A DNA stretch of 11,870 nucleotides from Acidobacteriaceae bacterium (GCA_030049955.1 JASIJX010000034.1:1-11870); one strand, 5' to 3'; shown: positions 1 through 8,004, counted from the first letter of the stretch. Notes: generated by a model not told the origin, from the letters alone. A program made the numbers and translations.

Positions 1-539
1 AGCAGGCCGATCATGCCGGCGCCGATGACGAGCGCGGTTTCGCTGCCGGCAGCCTCTGAGACGCGCACAGCGTGGAGAGCGACCGAGGCCGCCTCGAGCA
101 TGGCCGCCTCAGCGAAGGTGATGTTGGCCGGCAGATGGTAGAGAATGCGCTGCGGCACGGCAACGTACTCGGCGAATGCGCCGTGGCGGCGGTAGTCGCC
201 GCAGGAGACGCCGATGACCTGACGGTTGTCGCACAGGTTCACCTCGCCGCGCGCGCAGTAGGCGCAGGCGCCGCAGTAGACGGTAGAGTCAAAGGTCACG
301 CGGTCGCCCTTGGTGTATCCGCGGACGTTTGTGCCAGTGGAAGCGACTGTGCCTGCGGCCTCGTGGCCCATGACGATGGGTGGAATGCGGCGGCCGGAGG
401 AGCCATCGTAGCCGTGAACGTCGCTGCCGCAGATGCCGCAGGCTTCGACGCGAACGAGAACTTCGTCGGGGCCGATGTCGGGCAGCGGGAGGTCGGTGAT
501 TTCGAGGTGGTTGTATTCGGTGAGTAGAAGAGATTTCAT
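1..539 (-). CDS. Zinc-dependent medium-chain alcohol/polyol dehydrogenase, N-terminal part (cut by window edge)
   Basis: The reading frame opens at an ATG at 537-539 on the minus strand and runs without a stop through position 1, giving 179 whole codons. It encodes the GroES-like catalytic domain of a zinc-dependent medium-chain dehydrogenase. Visible motifs are ACGICGSDVH (residues 33-42, catalytic Cys37), MGHE (57-60, catalytic His59/Glu60), four structural-zinc cysteines at 89, 92, 95 and 103, a glutamate near 149 where the third catalytic ligand usually sits, and the start of the NAD(P)-binding Rossmann fold, GAGMIG (173-178). The family oxidises alcohols, polyols or threonine with NAD(P); the layout resembles sorbitol, galactitol-phosphate and threonine dehydrogenases, but the substrate cannot be read from this half. 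The gene begins 30 nt after the stop of the TIM-barrel gene and probably shares its transcript. No clear Shine-Dalgarno precedes the ATG. The nucleotide-binding half lies outside the window. Confidence 0.93.
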   Translation of the reverse strand, partial: MKSLLLTEYNHLEITDLPLPDIGPDEVLVRVEACGICGSDVHGYDGSSGRRIPPIVMGHEAAGTVASTGTNVRGYTKGDRVTFDSTVYCGACAYCARGEVNLCDNRQVIGVSCGDYRRHGAFAEYVAVPQRILYHLPANITFAEAAMLEAASVALHAVRVSEAAGSETALVIGAGMIGL

Positions 540-569
540 ATTCGATTGAATTGCGATGAGACTATGATT

Positions 570-1451
570 TCATACGTCGCACAGTGTCACCGCTGCTCTC
601 AGGCTGGTGAGCGGGTCGCGCGTCGGAACAAATTCGTGGGCTATGTATCCCGTGAAGCCTGCGTTGGCGATGGCGCTCATGACGCCCTGCCACTCTACTT
701 CCTGTGATTCGTCGAGTTCATGCCGGCCGGGGACGCCGCCAGTGTGGAAATGGCCCATCCATGCCATGTTGGCCGTGATGGTGCTGATGAGATCGCCTTC
801 CATGATTTGCATGTGGTAGATGTCGTAGAGCAGCTTGACATGCGGCGAGTTGACCTCCTGCATGACGCGCACGCCCCAGGCCGTGTGGTCAGCCATGTAG
901 TCGGGGTGGTTCACTTTGCTGTTCAGCAGCTCCATGCAGATGGTCACGCCGTGGTCTTCGGCGATCTTCTTCACGCGACTGAGGCCGATGATGGTGTTGC
1001 GCATGCCTTCGTCGTCGCTCATACCGCGGCGCGTGCCGGAGAAGGTGATGACGTTGGGGACGCCGGATTTGGCGGCCTGAGGAATGTAGGTGCGGAAGCC
1101 TTGCTCGATGGCCGCGTGGTTCTCGATGCGATTGAGGCCGTCGGTGATGGTGCCTCCGCCGGCGCGGCCCATGGTGCAGATGAGGCCGTGGCGGCGCGGT
1201 ACTTCGTAGTCGGCGGGATCGAGGAGATCGATGCCGAACATGCCGTTTTCGGCGGCAAAGGCGCAGAGCTGGTCGAGAGGAATGTCCTTATAACACCACT
1301 GGCAGGCGGACTGGCGGACACGCTTTCTGGTCGCGGCGGGCCCTGGGGTGGAGTTCGCCTGCTGGGGAAGCGCCTGGGCCAGAGGCGCCAGCCCCGCGGC
1401 GGCGAGGCCGGCCTTGAGGGCAGTACGGCGGCTGAGGTGCTCGGAAGGCAT
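570..1451 (-). CDS. Tat-exported hydroxypyruvate isomerase-like TIM-barrel protein
   Basis: This 293-residue protein belongs to the sugar phosphate isomerase/epimerase superfamily (AP endonuclease 2-like TIM barrel), closest in layout to hydroxypyruvate isomerase (Hyi), which interconverts hydroxypyruvate and tartronate semialdehyde. Residues 7-27 carry a twin-arginine signal (SRRTALK, then an Ala/Leu-rich stretch), so the folded enzyme is probably exported to the periplasm. Hyi-like hallmarks are GIDLLDP (73-79), Glu174 in CMELLNSKVNH, Asp210 in LLYDIYHMQ, PGRHE (241-245) and Glu273 in AHEF. Glu174, Asp210, His236 and Glu273 fit the four metal ligands; His236 occupies the place of the glutamine found in Escherichia coli Hyi, by my recall. 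The start is an ATG at 1449-1451 without an obvious Shine-Dalgarno. The dehydrogenase gene follows 30 nt downstream, which suggests a shared role in sugar or polyol-derived keto-acid metabolism. The family is secure, the exact substrate is not. Confidence 0.9.
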   Translation of the reverse strand: MPSEHLSRRTALKAGLAAAGLAPLAQALPQQANSTPGPAATRKRVRQSACQWCYKDIPLDQLCAFAAENGMFGIDLLDPADYEVPRRHGLICTMGRAGGGTITDGLNRIENHAAIEQGFRTYIPQAAKSGVPNVITFSGTRRGMSDDEGMRNTIIGLSRVKKIAEDHGVTICMELLNSKVNHPDYMADHTAWGVRVMQEVNSPHVKLLYDIYHMQIMEGDLISTITANMAWMGHFHTGGVPGRHELDESQEVEWQGVMSAIANAGFTGYIAHEFVPTRDPLTSLRAAVTLCDV

Positions 1452-1528
1452 TATCGTCTGCGGCTTAGGATGAAATGGGTTACCTGTTTAATTTACTCCA
1501 GCGGGCGCGGAGGGACTGCAAAGCAACC

Positions 1529-1573
1529 GCAGATCCTTCGCTCGTCCGCTTTGCGGACTTGCTCAGGATGACA
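1529..1573. repeat. Interspersed hairpin repeat (ATCCTTCGCT...GCTCAGGATGACA type)
   Basis: A 45-bp intergenic element begins GCAGATCCTTCGCT and ends GCTCAGGATGACA. Between these arms is a perfect inverted repeat, GTCCGC-TTT-GCGGAC (1544-1558), and the outer bases ATCCT (1533-1537) and AGGAT (1565-1569) also pair, so the element can fold as a nested hairpin. Sequences of this wording recur between genes in acidobacterial and some other bacterial genomes; that is recall, and only one copy is present here. It lies between the 3' end of the CarboxypepD_reg gene and the start of the TIM-barrel gene, where the transcript could fold as a processing or termination structure. Confidence 0.6.
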
Positions 1574-1618
1574 GGTGCACACTAATGATGCGCAGTGGCT
1601 ACGCAGAGTGAGTGCTGG

Positions 1619-3298
1619 TTAGAAGGTGAAGGCGAGGCCGGCGCGGAGGGCGCGCTGATCCTGCGCGAAGATCAGGATCGAGCCGTCACTGAGCAGGTAG
1701 GGGTGGTAGCCCTCGGCAAGCAGATTGCGGACCTCGACCAGAGCCTCGACGCCAACCGAGCCGTCGCGGGATTGGTGGAGTGTCTGGCAGAGGTGAAGAT
1801 TCAGGTAGGGGGCGAGGGCGTCGAGTGCGAATGGAGCTACTTCGGTGACGGTGTCGTCAGGCTGCCAGCGATAGCTGGCGCGCCAGCGGGTGCGCGTTCC
1901 ATCGAGGGTTCCCGAAAGCGAAAGCGCATACGCCTGCACGCGGCGCGGATGGGTTGAGGCGGCCAGATCGGTGACTTCCGATTGCGGCAGCGCCGGAGCT
2001 ACAAGCGCGCTACCGCTCGCGTAGCTGGCGCGGACCATGGTTCCGCCAGGAATTGAGTGCTCGACGCTGGCGGTGATGCCGGAAGAAGAGTAGTTCGGAC
2101 CAGCAGTGCGGGCAATGCTGCTGACCGGGTCAAAAAGAACTCCCGAGGGAAGCATTCCGGATGCCGGCTGCGCGAAGTGGGCGGTTGCTTCGAGCACCGG
2201 GTTCTTTACATCATCGCTGAAAAAGACAACCGCCATGCCGGATTGCGCGGTGTCGCGCTCCCAGGCGATCTCCTGATGGAAGCCGCGCTGCATAACCAGA
2301 CTGGCTCCGCGAACGGCAACCAGCGGCATCGAATTACCGGCGTTGTCAGGCTGCTGCATCATGGTAGCCATGCGATAGCGGATGGCCGAATCGCCGCTGT
2401 GCCAGGTGACGGAGGCGAAAGGCAGTCCCTGCGCAACGGTGTCGTTCGAGCTGTGCGCAAAAGCCTCGACCGAACCGGCTTCAATCTCGGCATCGGGACC
2501 AAAGCGCATGGTTTCTTCGCTGCTTACCGTTGCCTGCGCGAGACCCGTGTCGCCGGCGCCCTCAACTACCGGGTCGATGGAGACCTCGGCCACCGATTGC
2601 ACAGCCCCGGCGTAGCCAAGGTCCTGGCGGAAGCCGAGCATCGATTCCATGCCGGCGTCGGAATCGGGAGCGAAGTCCACACGGGCCAGCAGCTCGCGGC
2701 TGTTCTGCGGCGTGTCTTCAACTGTGGCAGAAAAGCGCTCGCCCGATTCGCCAAAGGCGCCGGCGGCGCCGGTGGCCATCAAACGCGCTTTGAGGCGCGG
2801 CGCGGTACCCGAGCCATCGGAGACGACCACGAGCGGGCCGTCTTCAAGCCAGCGAAGCAGCGGACGGTTGGCCGCTGAGCGCAGCGTCCAGTCCCAGTCG
2901 TCGCTCTGTGCATTGGCCGCGCGCGGCTGCGCGGGCAGCCATTGCATCACTTCGTAAAGCGTATTCAGAGTGAGGTTCACGATTGTGCGGCCGCCGCGCA
3001 AGTGCAGATTCTCGCGCAGCGAGGGCAGAAACGAGGCGTTCATCGCTTTGAGCGAGTAGTGACCGGGAAAGATCGAGGAGATGATGAAGCGGCCCTGGCT
3101 GTTGGTGTAAACGCTGGCGACGACACTCAGATCGGGGCGCAGCAACTCGACCTCGGCGCCAATCTGAGGAACGCCGGCCGAGTCGCGCACTACGCCGTAG
3201 ACCGAGACTCGTCCGTTCTGGGCCGGCGCAGCCAGCACCGACACGGAACTCACGACGAGCAGCACGGCTAATCCGGCGAGTTGGGAAGCACGCTTCAT
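1619..3298 (-). CDS. Secreted CarboxypepD_reg-domain protein with a barrel-like C-terminus
   Basis: The product is 559 residues from the ATG at 3296-3298; a GTG two codons upstream (3302-3304) is the alternative start. The N-terminus MKRASQLAGLAVLLVV followed by Ala-rich sequence ending near residue 27 is a Sec signal peptide. Residues 31-112 form a carboxypeptidase-regulatory-like (transthyretin-type) beta-sandwich: VYGVVRDSAG (33-42), TNSQGRFIISSIFPGHYSL (65-83), then a strand ending VNLTLN. The same domain begins the large TonB-dependent receptors of Acidobacteriota. The remainder is rich in alternating polar/hydrophobic stretches and ends in LRAGLAFTF, a C-terminal aromatic residue typical of outer-membrane beta-barrels. 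At this length it is far shorter than the usual acidobacterial receptor of about 1000 residues, and I see no plug domain. It lies 101 bp downstream of the GWxTD gene on the same strand. Export and the N-terminal domain are well supported; the barrel is inference. Confidence 0.85.
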   Translation of the reverse strand: MKRASQLAGLAVLLVVSSVSVLAAPAQNGRVSVYGVVRDSAGVPQIGAEVELLRPDLSVVASVYTNSQGRFIISSIFPGHYSLKAMNASFLPSLRENLHLRGGRTIVNLTLNTLYEVMQWLPAQPRAANAQSDDWDWTLRSAANRPLLRWLEDGPLVVVSDGSGTAPRLKARLMATGAAGAFGESGERFSATVEDTPQNSRELLARVDFAPDSDAGMESMLGFRQDLGYAGAVQSVAEVSIDPVVEGAGDTGLAQATVSSEETMRFGPDAEIEAGSVEAFAHSSNDTVAQGLPFASVTWHSGDSAIRYRMATMMQQPDNAGNSMPLVAVRGASLVMQRGFHQEIAWERDTAQSGMAVVFFSDDVKNPVLEATAHFAQPASGMLPSGVLFDPVSSIARTAGPNYSSSGITASVEHSIPGGTMVRASYASGSALVAPALPQSEVTDLAASTHPRRVQAYALSLSGTLDGTRTRWRASYRWQPDDTVTEVAPFALDALAPYLNLHLCQTLHQSRDGSVGVEALVEVRNLLAEGYHPYLLSDGSILIFAQDQRALRAGLAFTF

Positions 3299-3399
3299 AT
3301 CCACTCGTGACCCGCCGCGTCTCTGGCAAATCCGGGAATCACTCCTCCCGCTAGGCCGCCGGATCTGGGGTTCGGCTGGCCTGTATCGCAGGATGCATT

Positions 3400-5145
3400 C
3401 TATTCCACGACAAAAGGCGCCGATTGCGCAATCTCTTGTTTGGAAATTGCGTCATCTATTTTCACAGTTACCTTGTACTTGCCCGGCTGGAGGCCTGCGA
3501 TTGGCAGTGTCTTTTCCACCGTCAACTGATCGCTGTGCGCCTCCAAGTCCTTTGAATCGATGGTTTTCTGGAGCATTACCGTGCCCGTGGCAGCGTCGGC
3601 AATGGTGTAGGTCACGGTGGCCGAATTGCTCTTGGTGGCATCGTCGATGCTCAGGTTATAGACCTGCATCCAGAAGTTGAGGTCCTGCCCGCGCTGGTAG
3701 GTTACCGGCGTGCCGGGGTTGGTGGGCACGCGGGGGCGGACGTAGGTGTTGCCGATGATGAAGTTGCCATCGCCGATGTCGTGCGAGGAAACAGTGTTCA
3801 TCTTATCGGCGAGGATCAGCGACGAGGTGCCGAGCTTCTCATCTTCATACATCGGCACGTTGATGCCGCGGGCGTAGATGCCGACGTGGTCGGGATTGTT
3901 CACGTCCTTGATGGCAATGTCGAGCCGGTAGATGCCGGGCATCAGCGGCAGCGCCTTCCAGTACACCGACGGACGATCGAGACTCTTTTCGAGCAGCTCG
4001 GATGGCTCATCGACTTCGACTGTATCTTCGAAGGTCTGCACCGTCTTGTCGGTGAGCGTGGTGACTTTGCCGAGGATGTTTACAACACCCTTCGAGACGC
4101 CATCCTTGGTCACGAAGGTGATATCGCGATTGCGGATCTGGATGGTGACAGGCACGAGATCCGTGTTATCCGTCACCTTCACGAAATCCGTGCGGACATC
4201 GAAGGGGAACGGCGGTCCGGTAAGAATTTTGTGCTCGGAGATGAATGCGTCCAGATCGGCGAACTTGATCGGCGGTGGAGCGAAGAGCTTGGCCGCCATC
4301 TCGATGCGGTCGAATTCCTTGCCCTGCTCCATAGAGCCCATGGGACCGTTGCCGAGCTGCTCCAGGCCGCCGCCTTTGAAGCGGTCGGTCTTGTCGGAGC
4401 CGTTCATCTGCTCCCACTGCGTGAGGCCGGCGCCGGGAACGTACTTGAGAGCGTCCTTTTCGCTGCGATCGATAGTGAAGTGATAATCGCCGCACTGGCA
4501 GGTGTCGACGAATTCAATGTCGACGTTCTCGCCGATGCCCTCGAGATAGCGGTAATGCCAGACTTCGAAGGGAAATGTGCTGGTCTCGCCGCCGCCTTCT
4601 TCGGGGGTGCGCTCGTACATGCCGCCCGAGGGATGCGAGTCAATGCTGTCCGGTGGGCCCCACATGATATAGATTCGGCCGCGGTCGGTCTTCCAGCCGG
4701 GCTTGCCGGCGGCGAAGTGCTCGTTGGCGTAGGCAATGCGCCGGTAGTGCTCTTCGCGGAAGGAATTCTCAGGAGAATTTGGGTCGGGATTGCGGCGCGC
4801 CCAGAACTGCTCAATGAATGCGTCGCGCTCTTCGTCGTTGCTGAGCGAGAGGAACGCTTTGCGCTCCTGGTCGGTAATGATGTAGGGGACTTCCTCATTC
4901 AGCCAGGTCTTGTAGGTTCCCTTCAACTCCTGCCGCAGGGCTTTCTGCGCCTGGTAGCGTTCCTTGTCGGATCGCTGGCGCTTCAGGGGATCGAAGTCCG
5001 GGTTCTGATCCTGATTCTGCGAGGAGGGCTGCGCCTGCTGCTGACTGGACGATGGCTCTTGCTGGCCGTGAAGGAAAACCGCGGGCGCCGCAAACAGACC
5101 GCACGCCAGCGTGGATACAAAAAGGTGACTGCGATTCAACATCAT
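3400..5145 (-). CDS. GWxTD domain-containing exported protein
   Basis: This 581-residue protein is predicted from the ATG at 5143-5145. The open frame extends back to 5298, but AGGAG lies 10 nt before 5145 and a promoter at 5171-5199 sits inside that extension, so the longer start is unlikely. The N-terminus (about residues 1-28, LFVSTLACGLFAAPAVFLHG) is a Sec signal peptide, followed by a Gln/Ser-rich linker (28-50). The GWxTD domain covers about residues 80-235: WLNEEVPYII (81-90), FWARRNPDPN (114-123), the defining PGWKTDRGRIYIMWGPPD (149-166), FEVWHYRYL (193-201) and a DTCQCGD pair of cysteines (214-220). The C-terminal half looks like beta-sandwich modules ending in a VTVKIDD strand. The molecular function of GWxTD proteins is not established; they are common as secreted proteins in Acidobacteriota and Bacteroidota. 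The gene is transcribed divergently from the adaptor gene. Confidence 0.92.
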   Translation of the reverse strand: MMLNRSHLFVSTLACGLFAAPAVFLHGQQEPSSSQQQAQPSSQNQDQNPDFDPLKRQRSDKERYQAQKALRQELKGTYKTWLNEEVPYIITDQERKAFLSLSNDEERDAFIEQFWARRNPDPNSPENSFREEHYRRIAYANEHFAAGKPGWKTDRGRIYIMWGPPDSIDSHPSGGMYERTPEEGGGETSTFPFEVWHYRYLEGIGENVDIEFVDTCQCGDYHFTIDRSEKDALKYVPGAGLTQWEQMNGSDKTDRFKGGGLEQLGNGPMGSMEQGKEFDRIEMAAKLFAPPPIKFADLDAFISEHKILTGPPFPFDVRTDFVKVTDNTDLVPVTIQIRNRDITFVTKDGVSKGVVNILGKVTTLTDKTVQTFEDTVEVDEPSELLEKSLDRPSVYWKALPLMPGIYRLDIAIKDVNNPDHVGIYARGINVPMYEDEKLGTSSLILADKMNTVSSHDIGDGNFIIGNTYVRPRVPTNPGTPVTYQRGQDLNFWMQVYNLSIDDATKSNSATVTYTIADAATGTVMLQKTIDSKDLEAHSDQLTVEKTLPIAGLQPGKYKVTVKIDDAISKQEIAQSAPFVVE

Positions 5146-5155
5146 TGCCTCAAAA

Positions 5156-5160
5156 CTCCT
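5156..5160 (-). promoter_or_regulatory. Shine-Dalgarno (AGGAG) that decides the GWxTD start
   Basis: On the minus strand AGGAG is followed by 10 nt and then ATGATG at 5145-5140. It supports starting at 5145 and fits the signal peptide that begins there. A second GAGG closer to the ATG could favour the next ATG (5142); the difference is one residue. Confidence 0.6.
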
Positions 5161-5170
5161 GCGAGCCTTT

Positions 5171-5199
5171 ATTCTACGGGTCCCGATGTTGTGGAGCAA
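5171..5199 (-). promoter_or_regulatory. Sigma-70-type promoter for the GWxTD gene
   Basis: Minus-strand TTGCTC (5199-5194) and TAGAAT (5176-5171) are separated by 17 nt. The -10 box matches 5 of 6 consensus bases and the -35 box 3 of 6. Transcription would begin near 5164, leaving a leader of about 20 nt that contains the AGGAG site. Confidence 0.5.
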
Positions 5200-5644
5200 G
5201 GCTTTCCGGGGCAGAGTTCTACGCCTTTTGGACGCCAAGGGAAAACGATAGTAAGCCGGTTGGATGGGATAGACTGGCAGAAGGGGTGCGGTTTGCATGG
5301 ACGGCAGACGGTTCCACCCCGTTTTGGCAGTGTTTTTGAAGGGTCGCCGGAGTGAGCCGGGTCACAAACTTGCTACGGACGGCCGAATGAGATTAATGGC
5401 GTCGCTCAGCAGTGAAACCCCACTTGTTGCGATGTTTCCGTCGCTGCTAAAACCGATCTCTTTCAAAACAACAGCATTCTCAGCGGGCCAAATCTCGAAG
5501 TTCTATTCCCTACACCGTCCGGTGTCTGCATCCTGACGCAATATCTGCCGGTAGACTCCAGGTGGAATTTCGCGGTCCGCAAGGAACCGTCTGCGCCCCG
5601 ATTTGCGTACACTAATAAGCACAACCTCGGAGCCCGTCGTCTTC
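5200..5644. other. Intergenic region between divergent GWxTD and adaptor genes
   Basis: About 445 bp separate the GWxTD promoter from the adaptor ATG. Open frames across it are short and show no recognisable protein features. Divergent control signals are expected here, but I found no convincing promoter for the adaptor gene: TACACT at 5608-5613 could serve as a -10 box but lacks a matching -35. I see no hairpin terminator, riboswitch or repeat. Confidence 0.5.
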
Positions 5645-7021
5645 ATGAAAAAGATTCTCCTGATCGGTCTTGCCGTTTTGGCTGCCGCGGGGCTTGTGGC
5701 CTTCATGGTCGTCAAGCAGCAGTCCGGCTATACAAAGGTTTACACCGCAAAGATCGTCCGCCAGGACCTTACCACGATCGTTACCGGGACAGGCCAGATC
5801 AAGCCCAAGACGTATATGAATGTAGGCGCTAACGCATTCGGACGCATCACGCACTTCTACGTGAAGGAAGGCGACCACGTGAAGAAGGGCCAGGTTCTGG
5901 CGACCATCGAGAATATACAGCAGGAATCGTCTGTCAATGGGCAGGAAGCGGCGATTTCTGCGGCCAAGACCGACATTGCGTCTTATATTGCTGCGGAAAA
6001 AACTGCCCAGGCCAATGTGGAGCACGCGCAAGCCGATCTCGAGGATAAGAAGCTGGACTGGGAGCGCGCGCAGGAGCTTTATAAAGACGGGATCATGGCG
6101 AAGCAGGACTATGACTCGAAGAAGGCTGCTTACGATCTGGATGTGGCGGGGCTGGCGCAGGCGGTTGCCGGGCTGAACCAGGCCAAGGCGCAGACTGAAT
6201 CGGCGCGCGGTCACATGGAGACAGCGGTGGCCACGCTGCAGGCCGATCAGGACCTGCTGGCCAAGACCATCGCGACGGCGCCATTCGATGGAATCGTGAC
6301 CAACGAGCCGGTGCGCGAAGGCGAGACGGTGGTCGAGGGCATCCAGAATACTGAAGGCTCCACGCTGATGACGCTGGCTGATATGAGCGTAGTGACCGCC
6401 GAGGTGAAGGTCGATGAAACCGACATTGTGAACGTGCAGCTGGGCCAGCCTGCGGACGTTACCGTGGATGCGCTGCCGGGCGAGATCTTCAAAGGCACGG
6501 TGACGCTGGTGGGTGACCAGGCGCTGCTTCGCTCCACGGGCATCGCAACGTCGCAATCGACCACCGGCACCGAAGAGGCTAAGGACTTCAAGGTCGTCGT
6601 CACGCTAAGCGATCCATCCAAAGAGTTGCGGCCGGGGCTCTCCTGCACGGCCAAGATCACAACGGCGCAAAAGAACAACGTAGTGTCGCTGCCGATCCAG
6701 GCGCTGACGATGTTCGATCCCAATGCTCAAACATCCAGCAGCAGCGGCGGTGTGCAGGCAGCCACATCGGCGCCGGCGAAATCGAATCCGGTGCAGGGCG
6801 TATTTGTTGCGCAGAAGGATCGAAGCGGAAAGCTCCGCGCGAGATTTGTTCCTGTGGCCACGGGCATCACAGGAACGACCGATATCGAAGTGCTGAACGG
6901 CCTCAAGCCGGGCGATGAGATTGTCACCGGCCCTTACCGGATTCTGCGCACGCTCAAAAATGGCTCCCTGCTCAAGCGCGATACTTCGATGCCGGCGTTG
7001 TCGACTTCGTCCACTTCGTAG
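5645..7021 (+). CDS. MacA/HlyD-type periplasmic adaptor subunit of an efflux transporter
   Basis: The 458-residue product starts at ATG 5645; GGAG at 5629-5632 is 12 nt upstream. The frame can be extended to a TTG at 5603, but the signal-anchor begins right at MKKILLIG, so the ATG is preferred. Residues 3-22 form an N-terminal membrane anchor. The first lipoyl half-motif is at about 55-90 (VKEGDHVKKGQVLATIE, 73-89), an alpha-helical hairpin coiled coil spans about 95-205, and the second lipoyl half follows with TIATAPFDGIVTNEPVREG (208-226). A beta-barrel domain (about 250-350) and a membrane-proximal domain (GLKPGDEIVTGPYRILRT near the end) complete the fold, with a Ser/Thr/Pro-rich insertion near 365-385 and a Ser/Thr tail. 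Such adaptors bridge an inner-membrane MacB-type ABC exporter and an outer-membrane TolC-type channel. The ATPase gene follows after 76 bp. The substrate cannot be read from sequence. Confidence 0.93.
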   Translation: MKKILLIGLAVLAAAGLVAFMVVKQQSGYTKVYTAKIVRQDLTTIVTGTGQIKPKTYMNVGANAFGRITHFYVKEGDHVKKGQVLATIENIQQESSVNGQEAAISAAKTDIASYIAAEKTAQANVEHAQADLEDKKLDWERAQELYKDGIMAKQDYDSKKAAYDLDVAGLAQAVAGLNQAKAQTESARGHMETAVATLQADQDLLAKTIATAPFDGIVTNEPVREGETVVEGIQNTEGSTLMTLADMSVVTAEVKVDETDIVNVQLGQPADVTVDALPGEIFKGTVTLVGDQALLRSTGIATSQSTTGTEEAKDFKVVVTLSDPSKELRPGLSCTAKITTAQKNNVVSLPIQALTMFDPNAQTSSSSGGVQAATSAPAKSNPVQGVFVAQKDRSGKLRARFVPVATGITGTTDIEVLNGLKPGDEIVTGPYRILRTLKNGSLLKRDTSMPALSTSSTS

Positions 7022-7097
7022 CCCGCAGCGACGGGAAGGCCGCGGAGAATCATCACCACCCCGCTAGAATGCAACCAGAGGAGTCAGGAAAGATCGG

Positions 7098-7850
7098 ATG
7101 GCGCTGAACGGCATCGGCACTGAGGAGCTTTCGCAACCAGCGGTGAGCCACGCTGGCGACGTGATTGTCGTCGAAGACCTGTGGCGCACCTACGACATGG
7201 GCTCCGAGCAGCAGGTGCATGCGCTGTGCGGTGTTAATCTGCGCATCCGGCACAACGAGTACGTCGCTATTATGGGCCCATCGGGCTCGGGCAAATCCAC
7301 GCTGATGAACCTGATCGGCTGCCTGGACACGCCCTCAAAAGGGCGCTACTGGCTGAATGACCAGCTGGTGAGTGAGCTGAACGACGACGAGCTGGCGCGC
7401 ATTCGCAACAGGGAGATCGGGTTCGTCTTCCAGACATTCAACCTGCTGGCGCGGGCGACGGCCCTGCACAACGTGGAGCTGCCGCTGATCTATAACGGCA
7501 CGCCGGCTGCAGCGCGGCTGGAGCGAGCCAAGCAGGCACTGACGGACGTGGGGCTTGAGTCGCGCATGTCCCACAAGCCCAATGAGCTCTCCGGCGGCCA
7601 GCGGCAGCGCGTAGCCATTGCGCGCGCCCTAGTTAACCACCCCTCGATCATCCTGGCCGACGAACCCACAGGCAACCTGGATTCAAAAACCGGCCTCGAA
7701 ATAATGTCGCTCTTCGATCACCTGCACGCTGAAGGGAACACGATCGTGCTGGTCACCCACGAGCCGGACATCGCCGAGTTCGCGCATCGCGTGGTTCACA
7801 TCCGCGACGGGCAGATTTTCTCTGACGAGCCGTCGCGCCGGCGGCGCTAA
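7098..7850 (+). CDS. ABC transporter ATP-binding protein, MacB/LolD class
   Basis: This 250-residue nucleotide-binding subunit has every motif intact: Walker [10 protein letters not shown] (60-68), Q-loop Gln112 in FVFQTFNLL, signature LSGGQRQR (164-171), Walker [13 protein letters not shown] (184-195) and switch His221 in LVTHE. The TGNLDSKTG sequence and the TFNLL after the Q-loop are typical of the MacB/LolD/FtsE class, which powers lipoprotein release, macrolide or peptide export and related trans-envelope work. AGGAA at 7086-7090 lies 7 nt before the ATG. It follows the adaptor gene closely and the two very likely act together. The partner membrane protein (a MacB/FtsX-type permease with a large periplasmic domain) is neither fused nor encoded downstream in this window, so it must be elsewhere or lost. 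Confidence 0.95.
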   Translation: MALNGIGTEELSQPAVSHAGDVIVVEDLWRTYDMGSEQQVHALCGVNLRIRHNEYVAIMGPSGSGKSTLMNLIGCLDTPSKGRYWLNDQLVSELNDDELARIRNREIGFVFQTFNLLARATALHNVELPLIYNGTPAAARLERAKQALTDVGLESRMSHKPNELSGGQRQRVAIARALVNHPSIILADEPTGNLDSKTGLEIMSLFDHLHAEGNTIVLVTHEPDIAEFAHRVVHIRDGQIFSDEPSRRRR

Positions 7851-7960
7851 AGCGGTTTTCAAAACGAGATGCTCGACGATGCGATTTGGGCTGCGCCCAG
7901 GACACCGTTCCGGCTGCGCTTCGAGTATGCGTGTGTGCGGTTTTTTGCGCTCTCAATTGC

Positions 7961-7985
7961 GCGCTGCAGGCGCCGGTTTTTTTTT
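7961..7985 (+). terminator. Possible weak intrinsic terminator after the ABC ATPase
   Basis: GCGC-TGCAG-GCGC (7961-7973) can form a 4-bp GC stem, followed by CGG and nine consecutive T (7977-7985), 110 bp after the ATPase stop. The T-tract is strong, the stem is short. Confidence 0.3.
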
Positions 7986-8004
7986 GATATTCACCGCTGC
8001 AGGC

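Noticed and set aside
720..1571. A 283-codon plus-strand open frame opposite the TIM-barrel gene
   Set aside because: It is a compositional shadow rich in His, Asp, Val and Gly, with no Shine-Dalgarno or family motif.
2057..2878. A 273-codon plus-strand open frame opposite the CarboxypepD_reg gene
   Set aside because: It is antisense to a protein with a signal peptide and recognisable domain, and its own translation has no coherent features.
3781..5355. A 524-codon plus-strand open frame opposite the GWxTD gene
   Set aside because: It lies antisense to a gene with a clear domain, signal peptide and promoter. Its translation is Val/Gly/Ala/Asp-rich without domain features, as expected from the complement of GC-rich codons.
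5612..6556. A 314-codon minus-strand open frame opposite the adaptor gene
   Set aside because: The plus strand encodes an unmistakable lipoyl/coiled-coil adaptor; the antisense reading is Arg/His/Leu-rich noise.
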